Shown: positions 27,126 to 40,138, counted from the stretch's first letter. The stretch: 64,000 nucleotides of DNA from Burkholderiales bacterium (GCA_947474755.1 CANJJE010000006.1:1-64000), one strand, 5' to 3'. Notes: generated by a model not told the origin, from the sequence alone. Made by a program: numbers and translations.

Positions 27126-27977
27126 TCAGGCCCAGCCCAGCCAATCGAGGATGGTGGGTGCGCCGATGAACAACACGGCCAGACCCGATCCCGCGAGGAA
27201 AGGCCCGAAGGGAACGAAGCGGCCCTCGCGCAGGTTGCTGGCGAGCTTCATGCCGATGCCGACAACGGCACCGATCACCGATGCGCCGAGCACTACCGGC
27301 AGCACCATCGACACGCCCAGCCAGGCACCGAGCGCGGCCAGCAATTTGAAGTCACCATGCCCCATGCCGTCCTTGCCGGTGGCCAGCTTGAAGAGCCAGT
27401 ACACCGACCACAGCGATAGGTACCCTGCCACCGCACCCCAGACTGCGGCAGACAGCGGTACCGTCAAACCGACGGCCGATGCAATCAGGCCCGCCCACAG
27501 CAGTGGCAGGGTCAGGCTGTCGGGCAACAGCGTGGTGTCCCAGTCGATTCCAGCCAAGGCCACGAGCACGGCGGCAAAACCGCACCAGGCAAGCGTCGAC
27601 GGATGCGCACCGAAGCGCCAGGCGATGCCAGCAAACAGTAGTGCGGTGACGATCTCGCACGCGGGGTAGCGCGGCGATATTCGGGCCTTGCAGGCCGAAC
27701 ACCTGCCGCCCAGTCGCAGGTAGCTCAATACGGGGATGTTTTCGTGCCATGCAATGGGGTGCGCGCAAGAGGGGCAGCACGAGCGCGGTGCCGACAGCGT
27801 GATCTCGGCAGTCACATCGACCTTGACACCCAGCAGGTCCGCACTGTCGAGCTTCCAGCCGCGTTCCAGCATCAGCGGCAGGCGGTGGATGACCACGTTC
27901 AGGAAGCTGCCGATGCACAGCCCCGCCAGCGCGAGGGTCCAGGGAGACAGCAGAGCGTCGATCAAAAGCGTGCCCAT
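27126..27977 (-). CDS. pilD: PilD prepilin peptidase / N-methyltransferase
   Basis: 283-residue inner-membrane aspartyl protease that removes leader peptides from type IV pilins and methylates the new N-terminus. The zinc-binding pair C-x2-C is visible twice (CCPSCAH and CSACKAR). The catalytic aspartates are in GIDWDTTLLPD and the GHGDFKLLAALGAWLG motif. About eight membrane segments are expected. It lies 10 bases after pilC on the same strand. Confidence 0.95.
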   Translation of the reverse strand: MGTLLIDALLSPWTLALAGLCIGSFLNVVIHRLPLMLERGWKLDSADLLGVKVDVTAEITLSAPRSCCPSCAHPIAWHENIPVLSYLRLGGRCSACKARISPRYPACEIVTALLFAGIAWRFGAHPSTLAWCGFAAVLVALAGIDWDTTLLPDSLTLPLLWAGLIASAVGLTVPLSAAVWGAVAGYLSLWSVYWLFKLATGKDGMGHGDFKLLAALGAWLGVSMVLPVVLGASVIGAVVGIGMKLASNLREGRFVPFGPFLAGSGLAVLFIGAPTILDWLGWA

Positions 27978-27987
27978 CCCCAGGGGG

Positions 27988-29208
27988 TCAGACGACCTGA
28001 CCTAGCTTGAAGATCGGCAGGTACATGGAAACCACGATGCCGCCGATCAGCGTACCCAGGATCACGATGACGAACGGCTCCATCAGGCTGGACAGGCCTT
28101 TCACGGCCTCATCGACCTCGTCCTCGTAGAACTCGGCGGCCTTGCCCAGCATCGCGTCCAGCGAGCCCGACTCTTCGCCGATCGAACACATCTGAAGCAC
28201 CATGTTCGGGAACACTCCGGTGGTCTGCATCGAGGTGGTCAGCGACGCGCCGGTGGAGACATCCTTCTGGATTTGCTCGGTGGCTTCGGCGAACACGGCG
28301 TTGCCAGATGCGCCACCGACTGAATCGAGGGCCTCGACCAGTGGCACGCCTGCGGCGAACATCGTCGACAGCGTGCGCGTCCATCGCGCGACGGCCGATT
28401 TGTTGACCAAGGCGCCGAATACCGGCACCTTCAGCAGCAGCCGGTCCATGACCTTCTGCATCTTCTCGGAGCGCTTCCACGACTCAAAGAAGAAGTAGAT
28501 GCCGCCACCGATGAAACCGAAGATCGCCCACCAGTACTTGACGAAAAACTCCGACATCGCGATTACGACCAGCGTCGGCGCGGGCAAATCGGCGCCAAAC
28601 GACGCGAAGACGTCCTTGAAGGCCGGAATGACGAAGATCATGATGACTGTCAGCACCACGAAGGCGACCACCAGCACGGCGATCGGGTAAATCAAGGCCG
28701 ACTTGATCTTGTTCTTGATGGCCATTGTCTTTTCCTGGTACACCGCCAGGCGATCCAGCAGCGCTTCCAGGATACCGCCGGCCTCGCCGGCTTCGACGAG
28801 GTTGCAGTAGAGCGCATCGAAATACAAGGGGTGCTTGCGGAACGCCGACGACAGACTGGTCCCGGTCTCGACATCGGAGCGGATGTCGGTCAGCAGACGC
28901 GTCAATCGCGGGTTCGGGCTGCCCCGCGCCACGATGTCGAACGACTGGATCAAGGGCACGCCGGCTCGCATCATCGTGGACAACTGGCGAGTGAAGACGG
29001 CGATGTCTTTCTGCTTGATCGAGCGGCCGCCACTGAGGCGGCGTTTCTTGACCTTGGTGATCCGGATACCCTGGCGGCGCAGACTGGCATTGACCATGGC
29101 CTCGCCGCCAGCACGCATCTCACCCCGAACGATCTTGCCGTTCTTGTCCTTGCCTTCGAACTCGAAAACAATTTCCTTGACGCGTTTTGCGGCCGCTGCA
29201 GTCGCCAT
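27988..29208 (-). CDS. pilC: PilC, type IV pilus inner-membrane platform protein
   Basis: 406-residue GspF/PilC-family membrane protein that couples the PilB and PilT motors to the growing pilus. Two homologous GspF domains are visible, opening FTRQLSTMMRAGVPLIQSFD and WTRTLSTMFAAGVPLVEALD, each followed by a membrane segment. The ATG at 29208 has an AGGA site upstream. Middle gene of pilB-pilC-pilD. Confidence 0.95.
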   Translation of the reverse strand: MATAAAAKRVKEIVFEFEGKDKNGKIVRGEMRAGGEAMVNASLRRQGIRITKVKKRRLSGGRSIKQKDIAVFTRQLSTMMRAGVPLIQSFDIVARGSPNPRLTRLLTDIRSDVETGTSLSSAFRKHPLYFDALYCNLVEAGEAGGILEALLDRLAVYQEKTMAIKNKIKSALIYPIAVLVVAFVVLTVIMIFVIPAFKDVFASFGADLPAPTLVVIAMSEFFVKYWWAIFGFIGGGIYFFFESWKRSEKMQKVMDRLLLKVPVFGALVNKSAVARWTRTLSTMFAAGVPLVEALDSVGGASGNAVFAEATEQIQKDVSTGASLTTSMQTTGVFPNMVLQMCSIGEESGSLDAMLGKAAEFYEDEVDEAVKGLSSLMEPFVIVILGTLIGGIVVSMYLPIFKLGQVV

Positions 29209-29275
29209 CGTTCCTCCGGAACTCTCAATCCGTCAATGTGCTTATCGACAGGATTGTGGAGTTATTGATCGGCAA

Positions 29276-30994
29276 TCACTCGTTCGTGCACGCGATCACT
29301 TCTTCCAGCGTCGTCACGCCTGCCCGAACCTTGACCAGTCCGGACTGCCGCAGGTCGCGCACGCCTTCGCGCTGGGCCTGCGCGGCGATGTCGACTGCGG
29401 TGCCTGCGGTCAGGATGATGCGCTGGATCTCTTCTGTGACGGGCATCACTTGGTAGATGCCGACGCGGCCCCGGTAGCCGTTTGAGCAGGCGGAGCAGCC
29501 CACTGCGCGGTAGGGCTTCCAGTTGTCGTTCAGGTCGCCCTCGGTGAAGCCCGCCTTGATGAGGGATTCCCGGGGATATTCAGCTGGCGCCTTGCAGTTC
29601 TCGCAGAGCTTGCGCGCCAAACGCTGGGCAGTGATCAGCAGCACGCTGGATGCGATGTTGAATGGCGCCACGCCCATGTTCAGCATTCGGGTCAGCGTGG
29701 TCGGTGCGTCATTGGTGTGCAGCGTCGACATCACCATGTGGCCAGTTTGTGCCGCCTTGATCGCGATGTCTGCTGTTTCCAGGTCGCGGATTTCGCCGAC
29801 CATGATGATGTCCGGATCCTGACGCAGGAAGGATCTCAATGCCACGGCGAAGTTCATCCCCGCCTTGTCGTTCACATTGACCTGGTTGATGCCCGGCAGG
29901 TTGATTTCAGCTGGGTCTTCGACGGTGGAGATGTTGACGCCTGGCTGATTGAGAATGTTCAGGCAGGTGTACAGCGATACCGTCTTGCCAGAGCCGGTCG
30001 GGCCGGTCACCAGCACCATGCCATAGGGCCTTTGAATGCTGTGAAGTAGGCGATCACGTTCGATCTTCTCGTAGCCCAGGGCCTCGATGCCCAGCTTGGC
30101 GCTCGACGGATCGAGAATCCGGATCACGATCTTCTCGCCGAACAGCGTGGGCAAGGTGCTGACGCGGAAATCGATCGACTTGCTGCCGAACTTCAGCTTC
30201 ATCCGGCCGTCTTGCGGCACGCGCTTCTCGGCGATGTCCAGCCGAGAGATCACCTTGATGCGCGATGCCAGCTTATCTTTGATGGCGATTGGCGGCTGGG
30301 TGATCTCTCGCAATTCGCCGTCGATCCGGAAGCGCACACGGTAGTGGTGCTCATAGGGCTCGAAATGCAGGTCTGAGGCGCGCGCGTTGATCGCGTCTAT
30401 CAACATCTTCTGCAGGAAGCGCACCACCGGCGCGTCCTCGACATCCGGCGTGGCTTCAGCAGCCTCTTGAGAGGTGACGTCGTCAGTGACATCGAACTCG
30501 AAGTCGCCAGAGGCCATCGACTCGAGGGTTTCCGTCACGCTGGTGCTGCTCGATTCAACGATCTTCGACAGCTTGTCGTGCTCGACGATCACCCACTCTG
30601 GCGTCAGCTGCGTTGCGAACTTGATTCGCTCGACTGCTTCCTGGTCGGTGGGGTCAGCGCCGCCTATGAACAGGCGCCCACCGCGCTTTCCCAGAACAAC
30701 GATCTGGTAATGCGATGCCAGCTTGCCGTCGATGATGTTGCGCGGCAGCTTCCGCGCGTCGATGGCATTCAGGTCAAGCAACGGCAGCGCGAGGGCTGAG
30801 GACAGCGTATGGGCCAAATCGGCGGGGGATACGGCACCTGCCGCAATCACTGACGCGACAAAACTGGTTTTCTTGTCGCGGGCCGACTTGACCAAGCCCT
30901 CTGCAGTTTTCTCGTTCAGCTTTCCGGCGTGGACAAGAACCCGTGCAACGCCGGACAGGGCGGATTGCGGCGCTTCAGCGAGGGTGTCTGCCAT
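29276..30994 (-). CDS. pilB: PilB, type IV pilus assembly ATPase
   Basis: 572-residue hexameric ATPase that powers pilus extension. The N-terminal T2SSE domain is followed by the motor with Walker A GPTGSGKT, Asp box ISTVEDPAE and Walker B-region LRQDPDIIMVGEIRD. A tetracysteine zinc site has one pair in CENCKAP and one in CSACSNG. Length and order are standard. First gene of pilB-pilC-pilD; the PilS-PilR system for pilin control is at 49.6-53.2 kb. Confidence 0.96.
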   Translation of the reverse strand: MADTLAEAPQSALSGVARVLVHAGKLNEKTAEGLVKSARDKKTSFVASVIAAGAVSPADLAHTLSSALALPLLDLNAIDARKLPRNIIDGKLASHYQIVVLGKRGGRLFIGGADPTDQEAVERIKFATQLTPEWVIVEHDKLSKIVESSSTSVTETLESMASGDFEFDVTDDVTSQEAAEATPDVEDAPVVRFLQKMLIDAINARASDLHFEPYEHHYRVRFRIDGELREITQPPIAIKDKLASRIKVISRLDIAEKRVPQDGRMKLKFGSKSIDFRVSTLPTLFGEKIVIRILDPSSAKLGIEALGYEKIERDRLLHSIQRPYGMVLVTGPTGSGKTVSLYTCLNILNQPGVNISTVEDPAEINLPGINQVNVNDKAGMNFAVALRSFLRQDPDIIMVGEIRDLETADIAIKAAQTGHMVMSTLHTNDAPTTLTRMLNMGVAPFNIASSVLLITAQRLARKLCENCKAPAEYPRESLIKAGFTEGDLNDNWKPYRAVGCSACSNGYRGRVGIYQVMPVTEEIQRIILTAGTAVDIAAQAQREGVRDLRQSGLVKVRAGVTTLEEVIACTNE

Positions 30995-31070
30995 TCAGTG
31001 CCCGGTGTTCTCGAACGATCAACTGACGGGAGGCCCTCTGCGAGGAAGGCGAGGCCCAAAACCCAGAAAT

Positions 31071-31147
31071 TGGTCGGGGTGAGAGGATTCGAACCTCCGG
31101 CCTCTACGTCCCGAACGTAGCGCTCTACCAGGCTAAGCTACACCCCG
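31071..31147 (-). tRNA. tRNA-Pro (anticodon CGG)
   Basis: The reverse strand folds as a full cloverleaf: acceptor CGGGGTG with CACCCCG, anticodon stem CTACG/CGTAG enclosing TTCGGGA (anticodon CGG, codon CCG), T-loop TTCGAAT and an encoded CCA at 31073-31071. Between pilB and ispB. Confidence 0.96.
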
Positions 31148-31183
31148 AAATCCTGGTTCTGCGAATTATCTGTCACGAAAATC

Positions 31184-32179
31184 TCAGGAAGAGCGGTCGA
31201 GTGAGCGTTGGCACAATTTTATCAGAGCGTCCCGGTAAACCGATGGGCGCAAGCCATCCAGACTTTGTTGCGCTAGCTCGATTTGTTCGCGTGCCGCATC
31301 TCGTGTCGCATCGATCGAACCGGTGCGGCGCACAACCTCAATGACCTCCGGCAACCGCGCCACTTCACCCTTGAGGATGGCCTCCCGAATCAGCTGTCGC
31401 TCCGATGCGCTACCTCGCTCCATGGCCAGTAGCAGTGGCAGGGTGGGTTTGCCTTCGCGCAAATCGTCGCCGACGTTCTTGCCCAACTCGGTGGTGATTC
31501 CCTCGTAGTCCAGCAAATCGTCAATCAACTGGAACGCCGTGCCCAATGATCTGCCGTAATTGGCGCAGGCCTCCTCAATCTCCGGCGGCGCTTCGGCCAG
31601 CACCGCTCCCAGTCGCGCGCTGGCCTCGAACAATTTGGCGGTCTTGAAGCGAATCACCTTGAGGTAATCGCTGACTTGAATATCCGGATCGTGCATGTTC
31701 ATCAACTGCAACACTTCGCCCTCGGCAATGACGTTGGTTGCGTCCGACAGCACTTGCAAGACACGCATGCGGTTCACCGAGACCATCATCTGGAAAGCGC
31801 GCGAATAGACAAAGTCGCCAACCAGAATGCTGGCTGCGTTGCCGAAAAGTGCATTGGTGGTCTTTTTCCCTCGGCGCAGTTCGGATTCGTCGACCACGTC
31901 GTCGTGCAGCAGGGTCGCGGTGTGGATGAACTCTACCGTTGCTGCGAGCTCGAAACGCTCCGGGCCGCGAAAACCCAGAGCGTTTGAGAACAGCAACACG
32001 AGCAAGGGTCTGACCCGCTTGCCTCCGGCGCCAGTGATGTAGCCGGCAATCTGATTGACGAGTACGACCTGGGATGCCAAGCGTTGGGTGATGATCGCAT
32101 CGACCTGTTGCAGTTCCGCCTCCATCAGCTTGGAGCTTGCAGAGACATCATCTATGTAGGCGTTGGGAACGGCGCGCAC
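31184..32179 (-). CDS. ispB: Octaprenyl (polyprenyl) diphosphate synthase
   Basis: 331-residue trans-prenyltransferase that makes the isoprenoid side chain of ubiquinone. Both aspartate-rich motifs are present, LLHDDVVDES and LIDDLLDYEG, together with GGKRVRPLL. The GTG at 32179 has AAAGG 5 bases upstream; an ATG 18 codons downstream is an alternative. Divergent from rplU-rpmA, a widely conserved arrangement in proteobacteria. Chain length (C40) is the family norm and not directly readable. Confidence 0.93.
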   Translation of the reverse strand: MRAVPNAYIDDVSASSKLMEAELQQVDAIITQRLASQVVLVNQIAGYITGAGGKRVRPLLVLLFSNALGFRGPERFELAATVEFIHTATLLHDDVVDESELRRGKKTTNALFGNAASILVGDFVYSRAFQMMVSVNRMRVLQVLSDATNVIAEGEVLQLMNMHDPDIQVSDYLKVIRFKTAKLFEASARLGAVLAEAPPEIEEACANYGRSLGTAFQLIDDLLDYEGITTELGKNVGDDLREGKPTLPLLLAMERGSASERQLIREAILKGEVARLPEVIEVVRRTGSIDATRDAAREQIELAQQSLDGLRPSVYRDALIKLCQRSLDRSS

Positions 32180-32360
32180 GCTGGCCTTTGTCTGGAAAGA
32201 GGCGAATTATAGAAATGAGGACGATGTGCTGGAGGCTGCGTTTGCCCGTACCTGCCGATTCCAGCGCACTCGCCCGAATTCAGGCTAGAATCTTGGGCTA
32301 CGCCAAAAATTGGTAACGCATAGCTGGCAGCCTTCAAAGATTCCAATCGAAAGGACTGAA

Positions 32361-32672
32361 ATGTACGCAGTCATCAAGACCGGTGGAAAGCAGTACCGGG
32401 TCGCTGCAGGTGAGAAGCTCAAGGTTGAGCAAATCGTCGCAGAGATCGGCCAACAAATCACCATCGACCAGGTGCTGGCTGTCGGCAGTGGGTCAGACAT
32501 GAAAATCGGCAGCCCATTGGTGTCTGGTGCGACCGTCATCGCGACGGTGCTGTCCCAAGGTCGGCACGACAAGGTGCGTATCTTCAAGATGCGGCGCCGC
32601 AAGCACTATCAAAAGCGCCAAGGTCACCGTCAGGCTTTCACCGAAATCCAGATCAGCGCTGTCAACGTCTGA
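32361..32672 (+). CDS. rplU: Ribosomal protein L21
   Basis: 103-residue large-subunit protein bL21. [20 protein letters not shown] and the basic [17 protein letters not shown] are diagnostic. The ATG at 32361 has AAAGGA upstream; a longer in-frame start at 32310 lacks the conserved sequence. First gene of rplU-rpmA, which is followed by obgE. Confidence 0.97.
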   Translation: MYAVIKTGGKQYRVAAGEKLKVEQIVAEIGQQITIDQVLAVGSGSDMKIGSPLVSGATVIATVLSQGRHDKVRIFKMRRRKHYQKRQGHRQAFTEIQISAVNV

Positions 32673-32705
32673 GTTTGTTCGCCCTAGTTTTTAGAGGATT
32701 CAGTC

Positions 32706-35285
<2,580 letters not shown>

Positions 35286-35333
35286 CCAATAAACATTGGC
35301 ACTGGATATTGAGGTGAGCGAGTCCGTTAAAAA

Positions 35334-35966
35334 TCACATATCGCTCTGTTCGTCGTGATTGGGACGAGTATCTGCCTGAACGACCAGCCCCTTTGAAGGG
35401 GCTGCGTCAGCGGCTTGTGGCGGGCCTGCGCTGGCATCTTTGACGCGATCGGGTGATGGAAACTCATTTCTCGCAAGGCGACTGTGTTGGGCAGGTCTCG
35501 GCAGGAAACGTGACAGCTCTGTGAGGGCGTGCTGGTACACCTCCCTCTTGAAATCGATCACTAAGTCCAGCGGTATCCAGTACTCGTTCCAGCGCCAGGC
35601 GTCAAACTCCGGATGACTGGTTGCGCGCAGATTCATGTCACTGTCACGGCCCGTGAGTTGCAACAGGAACCAGATTTGCTTCTGTCCACGGTAGTGCCCG
35701 CGTGCTTCACGCCGTATAAAGCGGTCGGGAACTTCATAGCGCAACCAATCCTTGGTGCGGGCCAGGATGCGGACGTGCTCGGTTGTCAGTCCCACTTCCT
35801 CGTGGAGTTCTCGGTACATCGCCTGCTCGGGCGTTTCACCGTGTTTTATTCCTCCCTGCGGGAACTGCCATGAGTGCGTTCGGAGCCGTTTACCCCAAAA
35901 CACCTGGTTCCTCTGGTTGAGCAGGACGATGCCGACGTTGGGTCTGAACCCCTCACGGTCGAGCAT
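35334..35966 (-). CDS. rppH: RppH, RNA pyrophosphohydrolase
   Basis: 210-residue Nudix hydrolase that removes pyrophosphate from mRNA 5' ends to start decay. [18 protein letters not shown] opens the domain, and the Nudix box reads [20 protein letters not shown] followed by VGL. The ATG at 35966 matches the conserved family start. After the catalytic domain there is a proline/alanine-rich tail of about 55 residues, typical for Burkholderiales. Divergent from proS, as in many betaproteobacteria. Confidence 0.94.
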   Translation of the reverse strand: MLDREGFRPNVGIVLLNQRNQVFWGKRLRTHSWQFPQGGIKHGETPEQAMYRELHEEVGLTTEHVRILARTKDWLRYEVPDRFIRREARGHYRGQKQIWFLLQLTGRDSDMNLRATSHPEFDAWRWNEYWIPLDLVIDFKREVYQHALTELSRFLPRPAQHSRLARNEFPSPDRVKDASAGPPQAADAAPSKGLVVQADTRPNHDEQSDM

Positions 35967-36105
35967 AATGAACCCCAAATCTGTTATTAATTTCATTATT
36001 GCACCGCGCGAGCAATACGCAAACTCCCAGACTGCACGGTGTCAAAGGTCGCTTTGGCCGCGCCGGGCCCACTCCCCACCCTTTGCCGCCCCAGCGGGCC
36101 CGTTG

Positions 36106-37848
36106 ATGAAAGCTTCCCAGTTCTTCATTTCCACCTTGCGGGAAGCGCCCGCAGAGGCCGAAGTAGTCAGTCACAAATTGATGCTTAGAGCCGGCTTCAT
36201 CAAGCGGCTCAGCGCGGGCATCTACAGTTACATGCCGATGGGCCTGCGTGTGATTCGCAAGGTCGAGGCCATCGTTCGCGAGGAAATGAATCGTGCTGGC
36301 GCGGTCGAGTTGTTGATGCCGTTGGTTCAGCCCGCAGAGCTGTGGCAGGAAACTGGCCGATTCGAAAAGATGGGTGCCGAATTGATGCGAGTCAAGGACC
36401 GGCATGACCGGGACTTCATTATCCAGCCGACCAGTGAAGAAGTGATCACTGACATCGCTCGTCAGGAATTGCGCAGCTACCGATCGTTGCCAAAAAACTT
36501 CTACCACATCCAGACGAAGTTTCGCGACGAGCGTCGGCCTCGATTCGGCGTGATGCGGGGGCGCGAATTCACGATGAAGGACGCCTACTCCTTCGACCGC
36601 GATGTCGAGTCTGCCGGCAGGAGCTATGACGCAATGTATGCCGCCTATGCGCGCATCTTCGAGCGGTTGGGCCTGACCTACCGCGCGGTGGCAGCCGACA
36701 CCGGCGCCATTGGCGGTGATCGGTCGCATGAATTCCAGGTGATTGCCGATACAGGCGAGGACGCGCTTGCGTACTGCTCTACGTCCAACTATGCCGCCAA
36801 TGTCGAACTTGCCGAGGCGCTACCGCTGATCGGCGAGCGCAGCGCGCCATCCCAGACAATGGCCAAGATGTCGACCCCGCGCAAGGCGACGTGCGAAGAC
36901 GTCGCGGTCTTGCTCGGCGTGCCGCTGTCGTCGACGGTCAAGTCGCTGGTGCTCGCCACCGACGAACCGCTGCCCAGTGGCGGGGGCACTCGAACGACGA
37001 TCTGGCTGCTGCTGGTGCGTGGCGACCACAGCCTGAATGAAGTCAAGGCGGGCAAGGTTCCAGGTTTGAAGGCTGGTCATCGCTTCGCCACTGTCGCCGA
37101 GATCACCGCGCATTTCGGCTGCAAGCCGGGCTACCTCGGACCGGTGGGGGTGGTGAAACCTGTCAAGGTTATTGCCGATCGCACGGTGGCGGCGATGAGT
37201 GACTTCGTATGCGGTGCCAATGAGGAAGATTTCCACCTGACCGGTGTGAACTGGGGCAGGGATCTGCCCGAACCGGACCTTGTGGCCGACTTGCGCAATG
37301 TCGTAGCGGGAGACCCGTCTCCGGACGGGCGCGGTGTGCTGTCGATCCAGCGCGGGATTGAGGTCGGCCATGTTTTCTTCCTCGGCACCAAGTACAGCGA
37401 GGCCATGAAGGCGACTTTCCTCGACGAATCCGGCAAGCCCAGGCTGATGGAGATGGGCTGTTACGGCATCGGCATCACCCGCATTCTGGGCGCGGCCGTC
37501 GAGCAACGCCACGACGAGCGCGGCATGATCTGGCCATCCACCATCGCACCGTTCGAGGTGGTGATCTGCCCGGTGGGCTATGACCGGTTCCCGGAGGTGA
37601 AAGCCGCCGCGGATGGCTTGTACTTGACGCTGATGCAGGCCGGCATCGATGTCATCGTCGACGATCGCGGCGAGCGTCCTGGTGCGATGTTCGCCGATTG
37701 GGAACTGATCGGGGTGCCACACCGCGTGGCGATTGGCGAGCGCAGCCTGAAGGAGGGCAACGTCGAATACCAGGCCCGGCAGGAAACGCAATCCACCCCT
37801 GTACGCCTGGACGAGGTGCTGGCAGTACTGAAAGGCAAGCTGGCGTGA
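36106..37848 (+). CDS. proS: Prolyl-tRNA synthetase
   Basis: 580-residue class II synthetase of the bacterial type. Motif 2 and neighbours are visible ([20 protein letters not shown]), a YbaK-like editing insertion occupies about residues 225-400, and the C-terminal anticodon domain begins near [12 protein letters not shown]. The ATG at 36106 starts the conserved [15 protein letters not shown]. The stop overlaps the next start by one base (TGATG). Confidence 0.96.
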   Translation: MKASQFFISTLREAPAEAEVVSHKLMLRAGFIKRLSAGIYSYMPMGLRVIRKVEAIVREEMNRAGAVELLMPLVQPAELWQETGRFEKMGAELMRVKDRHDRDFIIQPTSEEVITDIARQELRSYRSLPKNFYHIQTKFRDERRPRFGVMRGREFTMKDAYSFDRDVESAGRSYDAMYAAYARIFERLGLTYRAVAADTGAIGGDRSHEFQVIADTGEDALAYCSTSNYAANVELAEALPLIGERSAPSQTMAKMSTPRKATCEDVAVLLGVPLSSTVKSLVLATDEPLPSGGGTRTTIWLLLVRGDHSLNEVKAGKVPGLKAGHRFATVAEITAHFGCKPGYLGPVGVVKPVKVIADRTVAAMSDFVCGANEEDFHLTGVNWGRDLPEPDLVADLRNVVAGDPSPDGRGVLSIQRGIEVGHVFFLGTKYSEAMKATFLDESGKPRLMEMGCYGIGITRILGAAVEQRHDERGMIWPSTIAPFEVVICPVGYDRFPEVKAAADGLYLTLMQAGIDVIVDDRGERPGAMFADWELIGVPHRVAIGERSLKEGNVEYQARQETQSTPVRLDEVLAVLKGKLA

Positions 37849-38462
37849 TGAAGCTCGGGCGCCGCCATGTCCTGCTGGCTGGTTTGGCTGGCGTCGCCCC
37901 ATGGCCCGCGGCGCATGCCGCTAGGCAGTTGGAGGAGCCGCTGGCCGACGCGGTGCGCTCGGCATTGTCCGCCGCGGTGCGGGACGCTGCACCTCCCACC
38001 CCTTCGTTCGAGACCACGGAACAACGGCTCGCATATCTGCGTTGGCTGGCAGCGGCGAGCGATCGCCTGAAGGCGCGAAAGCCGCATTACGACGCTCGCA
38101 TCGAGTTCCTGCAGACCGCATGGTACGAGAGCAAGCGCAAGGGACTGGATCCGTCACTGGTGCTGGCACTGATCCAGGTCGAGAGCGGTTTTCGCAAGTA
38201 CGCCGTCAGCCCCGTCGGTGCCCGCGGCTACATGCAGGTGATGCCGTTCTGGGCACGACTGATTGGTGACGGTGACGTCAGCCGGCTGTTTCATATGCAG
38301 ACCAACCTGCGCTTCGGCTGCGTGATCCTGCGGCACTACCTCGACACCGAACGCGGCAATCAGTTCATGGCACTTGGCCGCTACAACGGCAGCCGTGGCC
38401 GAACTGAATACCCCAATATGGTCTTCGGAGCTCGCAGGCAGTGGGATGTGGGCCTGGCCTGA
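37848..38462 (+). CDS. Lytic transglycosylase (SLT domain)
   Basis: 204-residue secreted murein lyase. The signal region [20 protein letters not shown] carries an RR pair and may be Tat or Sec. The SLT domain has the catalytic glutamate in ALIQVESGFRKYAVSPVGAR, then GYMQVMPFW and NLRFGCVILRHYLD. It starts at an ATG overlapping the proS stop, so it is translationally coupled. Convergent with ubiX with no gap. Confidence 0.9.
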   Translation: MKLGRRHVLLAGLAGVAPWPAAHAARQLEEPLADAVRSALSAAVRDAAPPTPSFETTEQRLAYLRWLAAASDRLKARKPHYDARIEFLQTAWYESKRKGLDPSLVLALIQVESGFRKYAVSPVGARGYMQVMPFWARLIGDGDVSRLFHMQTNLRFGCVILRHYLDTERGNQFMALGRYNGSRGRTEYPNMVFGARRQWDVGLA

Positions 38463-39044
38463 TCACAAGCCTGTCCAAGACCGCGGCGCAGCGGTATCGA
38501 TGCCGATCAACGCCAGAACCCGTTCGACGGTGTCGTCGACCAGTTCGTCGATGGACTGAGGCTTCAGATAAAAAGCTGGTAGAGGTGGAAAGATGATGCC
38601 GCCCATCTCCGTGATCGCCGTCATGTTGCGCAGATGCGCCAGGTTGAACGGAGTTTCACGAACCATCAGTACCAGCCGCCGCCGTTCTTTCAGTGTGACA
38701 TCAGCCGCCCGGGTCAACAGGTTGTCTGATAGACCGTGAGCCACGGCGGACAACGTCTTCATCGAGCATGGCGCAACCACCATTGCCTGAGTAGCAAACG
38801 ATCCACTGGCAATGGCGGAACCGACATCGGCGGGGCTGTAAGACACGTCCGCCAGACGTTCCAAGGACTTGCGGTCCAGCCCGAGTTCGTGGTGAACGTT
38901 CAACATGCCGGCAGGTGTCACGATCAGGTGCGTTTCGCAACCTGCATCGCGGCACCGTTCGAGCAGCCGTACCGCATAGACCGCGCCAGTGGCACCTGAG
39001 ACACCAATCACCAACCGAGGCCGCTGCCCCGGGGTCGAGATCAT
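38463..39044 (-). CDS. ubiX: UbiX flavin prenyltransferase
   Basis: 193-residue enzyme that makes prenylated FMN, the cofactor of the UbiD decarboxylase in ubiquinone synthesis. The N-terminal RLVIGVSGATGAVYAVRLLE and the central VVAPCSMKTLSAVAHGLSDN are family signatures, with MRETPFNLAHLRNM following. The ATG at 39044 is preferred over the TTG two codons upstream. It is downstream of grxD on the same strand. Confidence 0.94.
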   Translation of the reverse strand: MISTPGQRPRLVIGVSGATGAVYAVRLLERCRDAGCETHLIVTPAGMLNVHHELGLDRKSLERLADVSYSPADVGSAIASGSFATQAMVVAPCSMKTLSAVAHGLSDNLLTRAADVTLKERRRLVLMVRETPFNLAHLRNMTAITEMGGIIFPPLPAFYLKPQSIDELVDDTVERVLALIGIDTAAPRSWTGL

Positions 39045-39073
39045 GGACAACGTTCTCTGCGTGGGTCTAGTGG

Positions 39074-39385
39074 TCAGTTCTTAAGCAAGGTTTCCAGCTC
39101 ACCGGCTTCAAACATCTCGGCCATGATGTCCGAACCGCCGACGAATTCGCCTTTGACGTACAGCTGCGGAATCGTCGGCCAATTCGCGTAGCTCTTGATG
39201 CCCTGGCGAATCTCTTCGTCTTCAAGTACGTTGACGGTTTTCACACTGGTGGCGCCGCAGGCCTTGAGGATCTGGATCGCACGTCCCGAGAAGCCGCACA
39301 TCGGGAATTGAGCGGTTCCCTTCATGAACAGGACCACGTCGTTTCCTTTGACGAGATCATCGATACGCTTATTGACATCGCTCAC
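39074..39385 (-). CDS. grxD: Monothiol glutaredoxin Grx4 (GrxD)
   Basis: 103-residue CGFS-type glutaredoxin that binds and transfers Fe-S clusters. The active site is FPMCGFSGRA, with the downstream WPTIPQLYVKGEFVGGSDIM glutathione-binding block. The start is a GTG at 39385 (VSDVNKRIDD), with GGGAG 9 bases upstream; an in-frame ATG at 39415 would add 10 residues. It precedes ubiX. Confidence 0.93.
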   Translation of the reverse strand: MSDVNKRIDDLVKGNDVVLFMKGTAQFPMCGFSGRAIQILKACGATSVKTVNVLEDEEIRQGIKSYANWPTIPQLYVKGEFVGGSDIMAEMFEAGELETLLKN

Positions 39386-39407
39386 GGTTGAAGACTCCCA
39401 AGGCTTT

Positions 39408-39850
39408 TTATGCAAAGCCGAGATTACACGAGAAAGCTGACCCGTCGCCCGAGCGCGGACGTTTACCCCGCCCTAAGAAGGAGTACGACACCTCAATCTG
39501 AATGAGTGACGAAAGCCGCATAACGCGCAGCAGATTTTCGATGCCCCAGGCGCCGGACAGAGCGCTGCCACTGACCACTGACTGCGGACTGAGCGCCATC
39601 GGACCGAAATCAGTGCGCAAGCCTCAGCGCGTGGGGTTGGGCAGATCGGAGTAAACCAGCCCGACATAGGGCACTGGGATGACGTCGGGGTTCGGGTCGG
39701 ACCAGCCGCCAGCAATCGCATGGCCCGTCAGGCCTTGGGCCGCAACTCCGCAAGCGGTTGCGCGGCGGGCGCAGGGCAATGCACTGCGTGGCGTGGCCAC
39801 CAACCCACCGATGGCGGGTAATCCCCCGGCGGCCGCAGTGCAACATCGGG
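39408..39850 (-). pseudogene. Possible pseudogene remnant with in-frame stop
   Basis: On the minus strand one frame stays open from about 39850 to 39408 except for a TGA at 39626-39624. Before the stop it reads GGWSDPNPDVIPVPYVGLVY and after it SALSGAWGIENLLRVMRLSS then IQIEVSYSFLGRG. Both parts look protein-like, and the last could be a beta strand of an exported protein. No start codon with a ribosome-binding site was found and the family was not recognised. It could equally be chance open sequence in GC-rich DNA. Confidence 0.3.
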
Positions 39851-40138
39851 AGGGCTACCCCAGTCGAGCTCGAGTCTCATAACCGGCCTCTGGTGCCGTC
39901 AACCGACCAAGCGGGCAAGCAGACCCCATCGATGCTGCGGTGCCATTGCGACCAAATCGAACGCGCATGGCCATGCTCCATGGTCGACGAAATCAAAAGC
40001 GTCAGTCTCATCCGATGACTTGTGCGGTCATCCAGAGGGGTGCTGTTGCGCAATCGCTCACGAGCCGCGTTTGGCTACTGATATCGCCGCATTTTTTCGT
40101 GGTGCCCTTGCAACGCGTGGCTCAGTGTTGCGCCGGCT
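39851..40138. other. Intergenic region, no gene seen
   Basis: 288 bases between the remnant and the 3' end of prmC (hemK). Short frames exist on both strands, but none has a family-like sequence or a ribosome-binding site. With the neighbouring remnant it makes the longest stretch of the window without an intact gene (39386-40138). Confidence 0.5.
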
